In this document: positions 9,003 through 17,039 of the stretch, piece after piece | Numbering within the stretch: position 1 is the first letter of the stretch | Layout: each line of letters begins with the position of its first letter | NCBI GenBank assembly: GCA_964592595.1 | Contig: CAZQFH010000008.1 | Coordinates: 38,566-102,565 of the forward strand | Direction: 5' to 3' | Length of the DNA: 64,000 nucleotides | Origin: UBA5536 sp964592595 | GTDB taxonomy: Bacteria; Bacteroidota; Bacteroidia; Bacteroidales; F082 | Notes under the pieces: model-generated | Databases searched by the model: none | What the model was told of the DNA's origin: nothing | The model's input: the letters and a program-made list of their open reading frames with translations, nothing else | Position numbers and translations under genes: made by a program

Positions 9003-9653
9003 CTATTTCCCATTGCTATTTGTATTGGGCTCGAAAGCTTGTGTTTTTGAAATGCGATCAGCTTTAATTTCAATTTGAAGGAATATCGTATCGCTTACAA
9101 TATAAGATTCATCCCCTCCCCCATAAGTTTTCGACATCGCAAAAATGCCCCAGTCGGTTCTGTCGATAGCAATAGTATCAGTTTGGGCTTCAAACGATTG
9201 ATCGTCCCATCTGACAAATGACTTAAAGCTGATACAAACAGGTATATCCTTAAGCGTAAGATCACCTTTTAAAATGATGCTATCTGGAGCAATTTTTTGG
9301 GTACAGCATAAATCAAAATAACTGAAAGGATATTTTTTTGCATCTAGTAATTCCTGCGACTTAATGGTATTTTCGAGCACACTTCGCATCAGATCATAAT
9401 CGATATCAGAATTCCTAACGCTATCCATAGTCAGCGTAAAATTAGCTTCAACTAATTCTCCCTCAACAGCACCTACAGCTCCTAATTTAAACTTTAAAGT
9501 TCCCCAATGGTTCTCAGCCCGCCAATAGAGCAAACTCTGATTAATATCAACCTTATATGATAAGGTGTCGGTTGAGTTTTGACCACTAACATGCTGCCAT
9601 AGGATAGTTACTAAAAACAACATCAAGCCTGCTATTTTTCTTGATTTTCTCAT
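9003..9653 (-). CDS. YceI-like periplasmic lipocalin-fold protein
   Basis: A 216-residue secreted protein with signal MRKSRKIAGLMLFLVTILW...VSG. It follows the YceI pattern: YKVDINQSLLYWRAENHWGT, then 'G...GAVEGELVEANFTLTMDSV', a 'NTIKSQELLDAKKYPFSYF' segment and GDLTLKDIPVCISF. YceI proteins are thought to bind isoprenoid quinones or other hydrophobic molecules, or to buffer redox or acid stress; the ligand here is unknown. Its ATG overlaps the stop of the pentapeptide-repeat gene by 4 bases, so it is translationally coupled as the last gene of the nos operon, just upstream of actA. That position suggests a periplasmic accessory role in this respiratory chain, which is inference. Confidence 0.75.
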   Translation of the reverse strand: MRKSRKIAGLMLFLVTILWQHVSGQNSTDTLSYKVDINQSLLYWRAENHWGTLKFKLGAVGAVEGELVEANFTLTMDSVRNSDIDYDLMRSVLENTIKSQELLDAKKYPFSYFDLCCTQKIAPDSIILKGDLTLKDIPVCISFKSFVRWDDQSFEAQTDTIAIDRTDWGIFAMSKTYGGGDESYIVSDTIFLQIEIKADRISKTQAFEPNTNSNGK

Positions 9654-10582
9654 TCATCAGGATTTATACGAAAAACAACACCTGTAGCTTTTCCATTTTC
9701 CCCGATAAACGGCAGTAAATCCTTTGGAATATTAATCGCATCGCTAAAATCTGTATCAACCAGTTCTGCAGCAAAAAAATCAGTACCTTTTAAATCGGCT
9801 CCAACAAAACTTGCCTCTTGCAAGTGAGCCCCTTTAAAATTTACTCCATGGAGCCTGGAATGCACAAAACTGCATGCTTCAAGTCCGGCTCCCGTAAAAT
9901 CAGAATAACTATAATCGACAGAATCAAATCGAGATCCAGCAAATACGGTTATAATAAACTTCACTTTAATGGCCTTACTGTTCGAAAAATCAGCATCTGT
10001 CAATTCTGATTCTTTCATCAGGGCATTCGAAAAATCAGCATGTCTAAACGAAGACCGATTACCTTTTACGCCAAACATATTGGATCCTCTGAAATCGGAA
10101 GAATCAAGCAGTGCTTCGTTCATCGCGGTGCGAAAAAGAACCGCCTGAGCAAAATTGCAATGCCGCATTGTTGTATTGTTGAATGATGACCACCTCAGAT
10201 CTGCAAGCCGAAAATCAGCATAAGAAAAATTACTTCCATTGGCTATTGCAGTTCTGAAACTTACTCCCCTAAAATCACCATACCTTACAGACACATTTTG
10301 CCACTGCACCCCATCCAAATTATTGAAACGAAAATCATCAAAATCTTGTGGAACAGCCTCAAAACCCTTAAACCGCTTTTGATTGGAAGGAAGTAGCATT
10401 TCCTCATTAATCAATTTGATCCGATAGTCTGGTGTGGTTGAAGTTGGCAATGGCAACAAAGTAGTGGTGTCAACGGCTTTCGCAAACAACTCCTGATGTA
10501 TATCGTAGCGAGAATGGCTGCTGCAAGCCGTAATCAAAGCAGCAATAGCCAAAACAGCAAAAAATCCGCTCCATTTTATCAT
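9650..10582 (-). CDS. Pentapeptide-repeat lipoprotein in the nos operon
   Basis: A 310-residue lipoprotein (lipobox ITAC, about Cys20) followed from about residue 80 by many A(D/N)LXX-type pentapeptide repeats such as SYADFRLADLRWSSF, HADFSNALMKESELTDADFSNS and GADLKGTDFFAAELVDTDF. Such repeats fold into a right-handed quadrilateral beta helix. Its 5' end overlaps nosY by 4 bases and its 3' end overlaps the YceI-like gene by 4 bases, so it is made with the NosFLY export/maturation proteins. A periplasmic beta-helix protein beside NosD, itself a beta-helix protein, suggests a role in copper-site assembly, but nothing in the sequence proves it. Confidence 0.8.
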   Translation of the reverse strand: MIKWSGFFAVLAIAALITACSSHSRYDIHQELFAKAVDTTTLLPLPTSTTPDYRIKLINEEMLLPSNQKRFKGFEAVPQDFDDFRFNNLDGVQWQNVSVRYGDFRGVSFRTAIANGSNFSYADFRLADLRWSSFNNTTMRHCNFAQAVLFRTAMNEALLDSSDFRGSNMFGVKGNRSSFRHADFSNALMKESELTDADFSNSKAIKVKFIITVFAGSRFDSVDYSYSDFTGAGLEACSFVHSRLHGVNFKGAHLQEASFVGADLKGTDFFAAELVDTDFSDAINIPKDLLPFIGENGKATGVVFRINPDE

Positions 10583-11427
10583 ATGATATCCCTTGTTTTA
10601 AAAAAATAACTTCCAAACCAGCCAAACAATCCGCCCAAAGCGATAGGATAAGCAATGGCAAAAACAATAAACCACCCCCTGCTCACTGTATCCAGGATAA
10701 AGTATGAGGCAGCTCCCATAACAGTCAACTCCGGATCAAACAATACCAAAACTGCTGTACGAAAAACCTGAAGTGGATTAATCATACCAAAACCAATCAC
10801 CGTTCCCGCATCAAGGCGCAGCTTCAAAAGCAATCCCATCAGGATGAGATCCAGAAAAGCCACCAACAGCAGCCAAAGGATAAAAGCTGTGCTTATCGCC
10901 AAATCTTGCGAATGCGAAACCGCTGAAATAAACATGCTGATGCCCAAAAAACAAAATATCATAGCAGCCAGTAAAGCACTGTAAAGCATAAACAAATCCC
11001 AGGGCACATCCAGTTTGGTGAAACTACCCCAAACCGCAGCGCCAAGCAAAGCCATAAAAACCGGAATGTAAGTCACCAGAAACTTGGCACTGAACTTGCC
11101 CCAAAAATAGCCCGAAAAGGAAACCGGAAGCGAAAGCATGTATTCCATTACATTCGATTCGCGATCGCCCACTACCGAACGAACAGTTGTAATGAGCACA
11201 TAAATAGGCAAAATAACCATACTCACCTGCATAAATGTAACCATCAGCCGACTCAATCCCACAAATCCAATGATTTGAGATTCAGTAATTCCGGTAGAAA
11301 ACATCACCGCCACAAAACCACCAAAGAGAACACTATATGTCCAAAACCACTTTGAGCGTAAGTTTTGCCGGATATCTGCATTCATGATTTGTATGAGGCT
11401 GGAATGTGTAAATAGATTGCGTTGCAT
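10579..11427 (-). CDS. nosY: NosY, ABC transporter permease for CuZ-site maturation
   Basis: A 282-residue integral membrane protein with six predicted transmembrane helices. It begins with a short cytoplasmic segment (QIMNADIRQNLRSKWFWTYS) typical of ABC-2 type NosY permeases and contains the conserved RSVVGDRESNVMEYMLSLPVS loop that docks on the ATPase. With NosF it forms the transporter that works with NosD to deliver the sulfur species for the CuZ cluster. It follows nosL by 41 bases and overlaps the pentapeptide-repeat gene by 4 bases. Confidence 0.9.
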   Translation of the reverse strand: MQRNLFTHSSLIQIMNADIRQNLRSKWFWTYSVLFGGFVAVMFSTGITESQIIGFVGLSRLMVTFMQVSMVILPIYVLITTVRSVVGDRESNVMEYMLSLPVSFSGYFWGKFSAKFLVTYIPVFMALLGAAVWGSFTKLDVPWDLFMLYSALLAAMIFCFLGISMFISAVSHSQDLAISTAFILWLLLVAFLDLILMGLLLKLRLDAGTVIGFGMINPLQVFRTAVLVLFDPELTVMGAASYFILDTVSRGWFIVFAIAYPIALGGLFGWFGSYFFKTRDII

Positions 11428-11468
11428 AATTTGCAGTTTTTGACTTTTTAAAAAAGCTTGTCTCTTAA

Positions 11469-11939
11469 TTAATCGTGGTGAAGCATTTTTTTCTTTTTCA
11501 AGAAATCCTCCCGCATGCTAATGCCATCACGAATGCGCTGAGTAGTTGTCTCAAAATCAAAAGATGTATCAGATTTTTGCTTGTGAGCTGCATAGCCATA
11601 TCCCATTGGCGTTGCAATACCATAGGAATACCAAGCTTCTTCCACCCTGATCCATTCTCCGGTTTCGACGTCTGCGATATAGGAAACCGCTTCATCCCCA
11701 CCATACTTTTCCCAATCCGGGCTATCCATATATTGAATCAGACATCCCAAATCGTCGTACCATAAAACCTCATTACGCATATTGATTGATTGTGCCGAAA
11801 ACGTGGCATCGGCCAATCCCATCAAGCAGTTGATACAAATATCACGGTCGAAATTAATCTCTCTCGGACTTTGATCTGCTTTGCGAACACACATTGAAAA
11901 CGCAAAAACTGCTGTCATTAAAATCAATATTTTTTTCAT
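11469..11939 (-). CDS. nosL: NosL, copper-binding lipoprotein chaperone
   Basis: A 156-residue lipoprotein (MKKILILMTAVFAFSMC, lipid Cys17). The NosL metal-binding region is DRDICINCLMGLADATFSAQ (Cys35, Cys38, Met40), followed by LWYDDLGCLIQYM, a hallmark of NosL. In characterised systems NosL is a Cu(I) chaperone that hands copper to NosD/apo-NosZ for CuZ assembly. The family often has C..CgM; here it is CINCLM. The gene lies between nosF and nosY, splitting the transporter pair, and the spacing (6 bases from nosF) indicates one operon. Confidence 0.87.
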   Translation of the reverse strand: MKKILILMTAVFAFSMCVRKADQSPREINFDRDICINCLMGLADATFSAQSINMRNEVLWYDDLGCLIQYMDSPDWEKYGGDEAVSYIADVETGEWIRVEEAWYSYGIATPMGYGYAAHKQKSDTSFDFETTTQRIRDGISMREDFLKKKKMLHHD

Positions 11940-11945
11940 AATTTC

Positions 11946-12617
11946 TTAATTATCAGTTACTAATTTATCTAATACTATTTTACCCAAATCCATTTCTATC
12001 ACCCGATTCACGAGATCCTTTATCTCGTCCATACGGTGACTGCTTAGAATCATCAAAGTATCCTTACTGTATTCTTTTAACTGTGAAAACAGAATTTCAC
12101 GCGCCTGCGGATCGAGGTTTGCAGAAGGCTCATCCAACAGTAAAATCTTTACTTTCCTACCCAAGGCAAAGCTAATCAGCAGTTTCTGTTTCATACCACC
12201 CGATAGCTTATAAAACGGCTTATGCAAATTTTGATCAATCTCCAATCCAAGCTGATTGCTAATAGTTTTAAATGCAGCAGCATCTGTTTTAGTAATTCGT
12301 TCAAAAAAGTGTATCAACTCCCCCACTGTCAATTTAATTGGAGGAGGCGTTTGTGGCACGAAACCAATCTGTTGTAAAATCTCCCTGCGATCTTTTCTGG
12401 GATTAAGCCCTAAAACTTTTAACCTGCCTTCAAAATTATATTGTCCGAGAACACAGCGTATTAATGTTGTTTTTCCGGCGCCATTCTGACCAATAAGTGC
12501 GATACGTTGATCGCTTAAAAGATCAACCGACAAAGAATCAATAACTTGTTGACGCTTGAATCTTTTCGAAAGATTCTCAATTTGGATAATGCTATTGTTG
12601 AGCTGTTTGATCATCAT
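11946..12617 (-). CDS. nosF: NosF, ABC transporter ATPase
   Basis: A 223-residue ABC ATPase with Walker A GQNGAGKT (residues 43-50), Q-loop region GFVPQTPPPIKL, signature LSGGMKQKL and Walker B ILLLDEPSANLD. The order of neighbours (nosH, nosF, nosL, nosY) and the downstream permease identify it as NosF, which powers the NosFY transporter. Two tandem ATG codons form the start at 12617, 10 bases after nosH. Confidence 0.92.
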   Translation of the reverse strand: MMIKQLNNSIIQIENLSKRFKRQQVIDSLSVDLLSDQRIALIGQNGAGKTTLIRCVLGQYNFEGRLKVLGLNPRKDRREILQQIGFVPQTPPPIKLTVGELIHFFERITKTDAAAFKTISNQLGLEIDQNLHKPFYKLSGGMKQKLLISFALGRKVKILLLDEPSANLDPQAREILFSQLKEYSKDTLMILSSHRMDEIKDLVNRVIEMDLGKIVLDKLVTDN

Positions 12618-12627
12618 TAAAAATTAT

Positions 12628-13575
12628 TTACAATAGAGATGAAGCACCTCTTACTGAATAGGTTAAAGCATTGCCCGGGCACACATCCACACACAAACCA
12701 CAACGGGTACAATCGGAACCAACATAGTGAACATCTTGTGTAGCCGCGCCACGTTTCACAAACCACAATTCGTGGGGAACCAAACAAACCTTTTGGCATT
12801 CGAGGCAATATCCACATTTGTCGTGTTCAAATTTGACCGCCACCGGCGAAAGTTTACCAACCAAGCTATAAGTTGCTCCAATTGGACAAACATAGCGACA
12901 CCAAAACCGACGGCTTACGAAAACTTCGAAAAGGATTATTGCAAGCACCCAAAGCAGTAAAAGACTGGGGCCGTATATCATTGCCTTTGAAATGATACCG
13001 ACTACATTCAGGTTTTCAAAAACCAGGTTTTTTGTTAATACAGCCAGCAATAAAAAACCCACCAAAAAGACAAAACGTAAGCCGATATGGTAGGTTCTTT
13101 CTTTTATTTTCTTCTTCTTAACCAAATAGTTATGAACTTTTTCGGCCCATTCGGCTAAAAAATGATATGGACACATCCAAGAACAAAAAGAGCGGCCGCC
13201 TAAAATAAGCCAGAAGATGAGAATCGTGAAAAGCCCGATCCAAAAATTCATGGTGAGCATGGCCAAATATCCGGTTGTGGACGAAATTGCCAGCAGTTGC
13301 AGTGCATTATATGGATCCATCAGGTAAAAACCGATCAGTCGCGAACCGCTTAATGAGCCTTCTAAAACGGATAAATCAAGGTAAAAAGAGGCCACAAATA
13401 ACAAATTCATAAAAAGCAAAAATGCCCAGCGAATATTACGCATTTTATGGTTTTTCTTTTTGGAGTCGCGCCATTCTTTATAACTCAAGCCTGCCAAACT
13501 ATGTGGCATTTGCTCAACTGCCTTGGGAGTGAGCGGGCTTTTTTTCTTTGCGTTGGAAAAATAATCAGATGCCAT
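12628..13575 (-). CDS. nosH: NosH, membrane polyferredoxin (NapH/NosR C-terminal type)
   Basis: A 315-residue membrane protein. Four or five transmembrane helices carry two short cysteine motifs typical of the NapH/NosR family, CSWMCPYHFL and CRYVCPIGATYS. The C-terminus has two [4Fe-4S] motifs, CGYCLECQKVC and CTRCGLCVDVCPG. In Wolinella-type clusters NosH works with NosG as a menaquinol-dependent electron route, proposed to feed NosZ or its maturation. It is 11 bases downstream of nosG and 10 upstream of nosF. Confidence 0.9.
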   Translation of the reverse strand: MASDYFSNAKKKSPLTPKAVEQMPHSLAGLSYKEWRDSKKKNHKMRNIRWAFLLFMNLLFVASFYLDLSVLEGSLSGSRLIGFYLMDPYNALQLLAISSTTGYLAMLTMNFWIGLFTILIFWLILGGRSFCSWMCPYHFLAEWAEKVHNYLVKKKKIKERTYHIGLRFVFLVGFLLLAVLTKNLVFENLNVVGIISKAMIYGPSLLLLWVLAIILFEVFVSRRFWCRYVCPIGATYSLVGKLSPVAVKFEHDKCGYCLECQKVCLVPHELWFVKRGAATQDVHYVGSDCTRCGLCVDVCPGNALTYSVRGASSLL

Positions 13576-13586
13576 GACTTTATCAA

Positions 13587-14402
13587 TTAGAAGGGTTCAA
13601 CAACAATACTGGGTTCAGCTGTAGGGCAAACCATCTGGCAAACCCCGCAACCTGTGCAACCATCAAGCACATGTGGAACAAGTTTCTTTCCACTTCTGCT
13701 GCGTCTCTGAATGATAGCTTTTTCACCAATCGGACATTCTGTGATACAAAGGTCACAAACCTCACGATCGAAAATCCTGTCGCGTAGCGGGCTTGCCGAA
13801 ACTTCATTTTTCCCGGGTGAGCGCTGTACGCCTTCAAAATCACTGCCACGAGGATTACCTTTAAATCCTTCGCCTTTGTGCGCCAGACAAGTGTTTCGGT
13901 TCACGTGAGCCTTCCCCATTCTTACAGCTTCCTTCATGGCCACCTTTTGCACTTCAAAGGGATTTACTGTAGCAAGATCAGCCCCGGGTTCGGCGGCTGC
14001 CTTTTCGACAGCACGCACCCCTTCTTCTTTGAACGGTCTGAAATCCAATACTGCTGTCGGACATGTTTCAACACATTGCAGTGCATCACACGAAAAATCA
14101 CAAGCCTGAATACGCGGTGAGATATAAGGTGTTCCAAAACCAAGCCCTTCGCCAGCACCAGCCAGTTCGATGGCATGCACCGGACAAATTTGAACGCAAA
14201 GGCCACATTTGATGCAGCCTTGCAAAAAGTCCTCTTCGGAAATGGCACCGGGTGGCCTCAAAAAATCTTCGCGCGGCATTGATTGTGCGGCGTTTTTATC
14301 GAGCAAAAAAGTGGCTGTTCCAACCACTGCCAAAGTACCGGCAGCAGCAATTCCACCTTTAAAAAACTCCCGACGATTTAGACTATTTTTTTCCTTTTCC
14401 AT
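13587..14402 (-). CDS. nosG: NosG, periplasmic ferredoxin (NapG type)
   Basis: A 271-residue protein with a twin-arginine-like N-terminus (NRREFFKGGIAAAGTLAVVG) and four iron-sulfur motifs: CIKCGLCVQICP, CDFSCDALQCVETCP, CDLCITECPIGEKA and CTGCGVCQMVCP. This matches NapG/NosG, a periplasmic partner of the membrane NosH. Together they are a candidate second quinol-to-periplasm route beside the Act complex. The gene is separated from the upstream receptor gene by a strong hairpin (14435-14460). Confidence 0.88.
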   Translation of the reverse strand: MEKEKNSLNRREFFKGGIAAAGTLAVVGTATFLLDKNAAQSMPREDFLRPPGAISEEDFLQGCIKCGLCVQICPVHAIELAGAGEGLGFGTPYISPRIQACDFSCDALQCVETCPTAVLDFRPFKEEGVRAVEKAAAEPGADLATVNPFEVQKVAMKEAVRMGKAHVNRNTCLAHKGEGFKGNPRGSDFEGVQRSPGKNEVSASPLRDRIFDREVCDLCITECPIGEKAIIQRRSRSGKKLVPHVLDGCTGCGVCQMVCPTAEPSIVVEPF

Positions 14403-14434
14403 GGTTTTGGTATTTACATTTTATATTACTTTTT

Positions 14435-14460
14435 GCCGGAGCAAGTTGATCTGCTCCGGC
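14435..14460 (-). other. Intercistronic hairpin between the nosA-like gene and nosG
   Basis: Nine-base perfect arms GCCGGAGCA (14435-14443) and TGCTCCGGC (14452-14460) surround an 8-base loop. On the transcribed (minus) strand it is not followed by a T tract, so it is not a standard terminator. It could set relative expression of the receptor and the genes after it. Confidence 0.55.
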
Positions 14461-14470
14461 TTTTATCATC

Positions 14471-16540
14471 CTAAAAAGAATATTTCAAACCAACGTTAAA
14501 ACTTCGACCGGGTTCAAAATAGAGGCTTTGAACATCCATAGCTTTATAAGCGCGACTCAAATGTTCAACATAGTTCTTGTTCAATATATTACGCACGCTA
14601 AACATTACTTCTAAAGATCCAAAAGCAGTGTAATCAGCATAAAAATCAAAAACAGCAAAACCAGGCGTCCTTGATTCATTAAACGAGGCTGCTACCCTAT
14701 CCTGCTCATCCGCAATGCGTCCATGAATTTCAGCATTGAATAAGTTGGAACGATAAGCCAATGCTGTTTGAAACGTTAAAGGGGTAATTTCTGCCAAAGG
14801 CTCATCCCAGCTAACATTCTGTCCATAAGTGTAGGAAGCAGAAAGGTTATAATGCCAATTTTCGGCAAATTTCCAGTCGAAACCCGCTTCAAATCCTGTG
14901 AGGAAAACCTCATCCGCATTTCTGAATTGTTTGGTGAATTTAGGATCCATACAGGCATTGTAAATCCTTGGAATTGTAGTATCAACAGCTGCTGTGATAT
15001 AATCCTGCACATAAGAATAAAACACATCTGTGAAAATCGTTAATCCTTTGATATTCTTTTCGATACGAGCATCAATTTGATAATTCACTTCCGATTTCAA
15101 ATCAGGATTTCCAATATATTCATAGGCATCCATTCCAACACTCAAATGATTGATAAACAATTCGGTAAGCTCTGGTGAACGTGTAGCTCTTGCCACAGCA
15201 AAATAGAGATTATAGCCTTTTGGCAAAAACCAGGTGAGTGAAGTTGTTGCAGAGATATCAAAACGATCGTCGGGTTGAATTTCATTGTTGTATTGCTCCT
15301 GAAAATCAGCTGCCGGATCATTGATGTTATAGGTTATATAATCAGATCGCAAACCCAATGTCCAGACCAGATTTTCGTTGATATCCCTTTTATTTTCGAG
15401 GAATAATCCTAAATCATCATGATTCGAATCCTGCCAGGTTTTATCAAAGAAATATTTGGGCGGATCAAATTCCTGCCCGGTACAGGTGTTTTTAAAAACC
15501 AAACGATCTCTACCTCCATCTTTTCCAATATGTTTATAATCTATACCAGCATAGAGCAAATTATTAGAAGCCGTTTGCAAACCAAACTCTGTTCTACCTC
15601 CAAAAACCTGAGCAGTAACAGGCGACACCGCATGAACTACTTTGTAAGCAGGCCTACGCTTATTACTCATTTCATGATCCACATAACTTCCATATGCTTT
15701 GATTTTGAATGATTTTAGCAGAGGACTGATATTGGTGTAGGCATAATCCAAAGAGAGGATACTGCTATTGTCATTATCCGCATCCATCGGAAGGCCGGCA
15801 TATAGCACATCTTTGGCCATACTCTGGCGCCAGGCAAGCTGAAGTCGCTGGCTTGGCGCAAATTGATATCCCATTTTCATGGCATAACCAAAACGTGAAA
15901 AAGATGAAGCAATTTCCTGCCCCGAACCACTCTCGTAATTGCCATAGTCTTTAAAGCCTGCATTAAGCGAAAAATCAAACTTATTCAAAACTGTCTGGAC
16001 AAAAAGATTGGTGTAGTAATTGCCACCATTGGATTGGTATCCAGCTTCGACACTTCCCGCAACAGGTTGATCTATTGACCGATCAGGCTTACGGTTCACA
16101 ATGTTGATAATACCCCCCATGGAAGCGCCATAACGAACACTAAAAGGCCCTTTGATGACTTCAATTTTTTCGATTTCTTCAGGAGCCACCTGCGAAATAG
16201 TAGGATCCATGCGATTGGGGCAGGCATTCGTGCTGTGCACACCACCATCGATCAAAACATTGAGCTGACTGTATTTGAAACCACGCAATACAGGTTCCAT
16301 GCCATAATTGCCGCGCTTTTCGACACCAAAACCAGCCTGATTGATAAACATGGCACCACCATCATGGGGATTCTCAACCTGAATGGTACGGCCTGCTATA
16401 TTTGTTTTTGTTAGATTTAATGGACTTTTTGCCGATATTAAGATCTCCTCTAAAACGAGGGTATCTGTTTGAGCCTGCATCACTGTTGCAAAAGCCAAAA
16501 GCGCTGCCGACACTATAATTTTTGTAATCGTTTTGTACAT
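14471..16540 (-). CDS. TonB-dependent outer-membrane copper receptor, NosA/OprC-like
   Basis: A 689-residue TonB-dependent receptor with signal (ending near VMQAQ), a plug with RGFKYSQLNVLIDGG and IEKIEVIKGPFSVRYGA, and a 22-strand-type barrel ending in aromatic F (YSF). The plug holds ACPNRMDP, a Cys107-x3-Met111 motif, and a barrel loop holds DHEMSN (His289-x-Met291). From memory, Pseudomonas OprC binds copper through a CxxxM plus HxM set, and its relative NosA supplies copper for N2O reductase. The match of both motifs and the position inside the nos operon argue strongly for copper uptake. No full NosA alignment was possible. Confidence 0.85.
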   Translation of the reverse strand: MYKTITKIIVSAALLAFATVMQAQTDTLVLEEILISAKSPLNLTKTNIAGRTIQVENPHDGGAMFINQAGFGVEKRGNYGMEPVLRGFKYSQLNVLIDGGVHSTNACPNRMDPTISQVAPEEIEKIEVIKGPFSVRYGASMGGIINIVNRKPDRSIDQPVAGSVEAGYQSNGGNYYTNLFVQTVLNKFDFSLNAGFKDYGNYESGSGQEIASSFSRFGYAMKMGYQFAPSQRLQLAWRQSMAKDVLYAGLPMDADNDNSSILSLDYAYTNISPLLKSFKIKAYGSYVDHEMSNKRRPAYKVVHAVSPVTAQVFGGRTEFGLQTASNNLLYAGIDYKHIGKDGGRDRLVFKNTCTGQEFDPPKYFFDKTWQDSNHDDLGLFLENKRDINENLVWTLGLRSDYITYNINDPAADFQEQYNNEIQPDDRFDISATTSLTWFLPKGYNLYFAVARATRSPELTELFINHLSVGMDAYEYIGNPDLKSEVNYQIDARIEKNIKGLTIFTDVFYSYVQDYITAAVDTTIPRIYNACMDPKFTKQFRNADEVFLTGFEAGFDWKFAENWHYNLSASYTYGQNVSWDEPLAEITPLTFQTALAYRSNLFNAEIHGRIADEQDRVAASFNESRTPGFAVFDFYADYTAFGSLEVMFSVRNILNKNYVEHLSRAYKAMDVQSLYFEPGRSFNVGLKYSF

Positions 16541-16637
16541 GATTGTAACTTTTAATGAAAGATTGTTCCTGCTAACAGGATTTCTAAATAATCAATAGCA
16601 GTGTAGCTGCCAGACTTCATGGGCGCCGCTAACTGTT

Positions 16638-17039
16638 TCAGGAAAAAGTTACTTTTGGAGGTGGTGTATTGACCTTTTTAGGGTAGAATATAAGATTAGT
16701 AGCATAATAAAAGTACTTACTACTCAGCTCTTTTGAAATTATTGTTTCAGTAAGATTTTCAACTGGCAGATAGATTAAGCCTGTGTGGCTAATTGTAGTT
16801 TCAGGTATATCAGTTGTTTTATTTTCTTGCTCATCGTCTTCACCTGAGCGTTTGATTAGTGCGGATAGATAGGCGATATCACCAGTCAATGGGTGATTGT
16901 CGTCCTTCGAGAAATTGATCACTTGCGATTGCTCCATCCCGGAAATCAGATAAAGGTATTGCCAAATTTGTAATTCGGGCAGAAACACAAAAGCTAGGTG
17001 CAAACTCAATAATATGCCAGCAATCACACGCCTTTTCAT
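16638..17039 (-). CDS. Small exported or membrane-anchored protein of unknown function in the nos operon
   Basis: A 133-residue protein with one N-terminal hydrophobic segment (AGILLSLHLAFVFLPEL), then an acidic linker (SGEDDEQENKTTD) and a C-terminus ending NTPPPKVTFS. There are no cysteine or CXXC motifs, and the two histidines are scattered. I do not recognise the family. Its ATG overlaps the nosD stop by 4 bases (translational coupling) and it precedes the copper receptor gene by about 100 bases, so a role in copper import or receptor assembly is possible but unproven. Confidence 0.65.
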   Translation of the reverse strand: MKRRVIAGILLSLHLAFVFLPELQIWQYLYLISGMEQSQVINFSKDDNHPLTGDIAYLSALIKRSGEDDEQENKTTDIPETTISHTGLIYLPVENLTETIISKELSSKYFYYATNLIFYPKKVNTPPPKVTFS

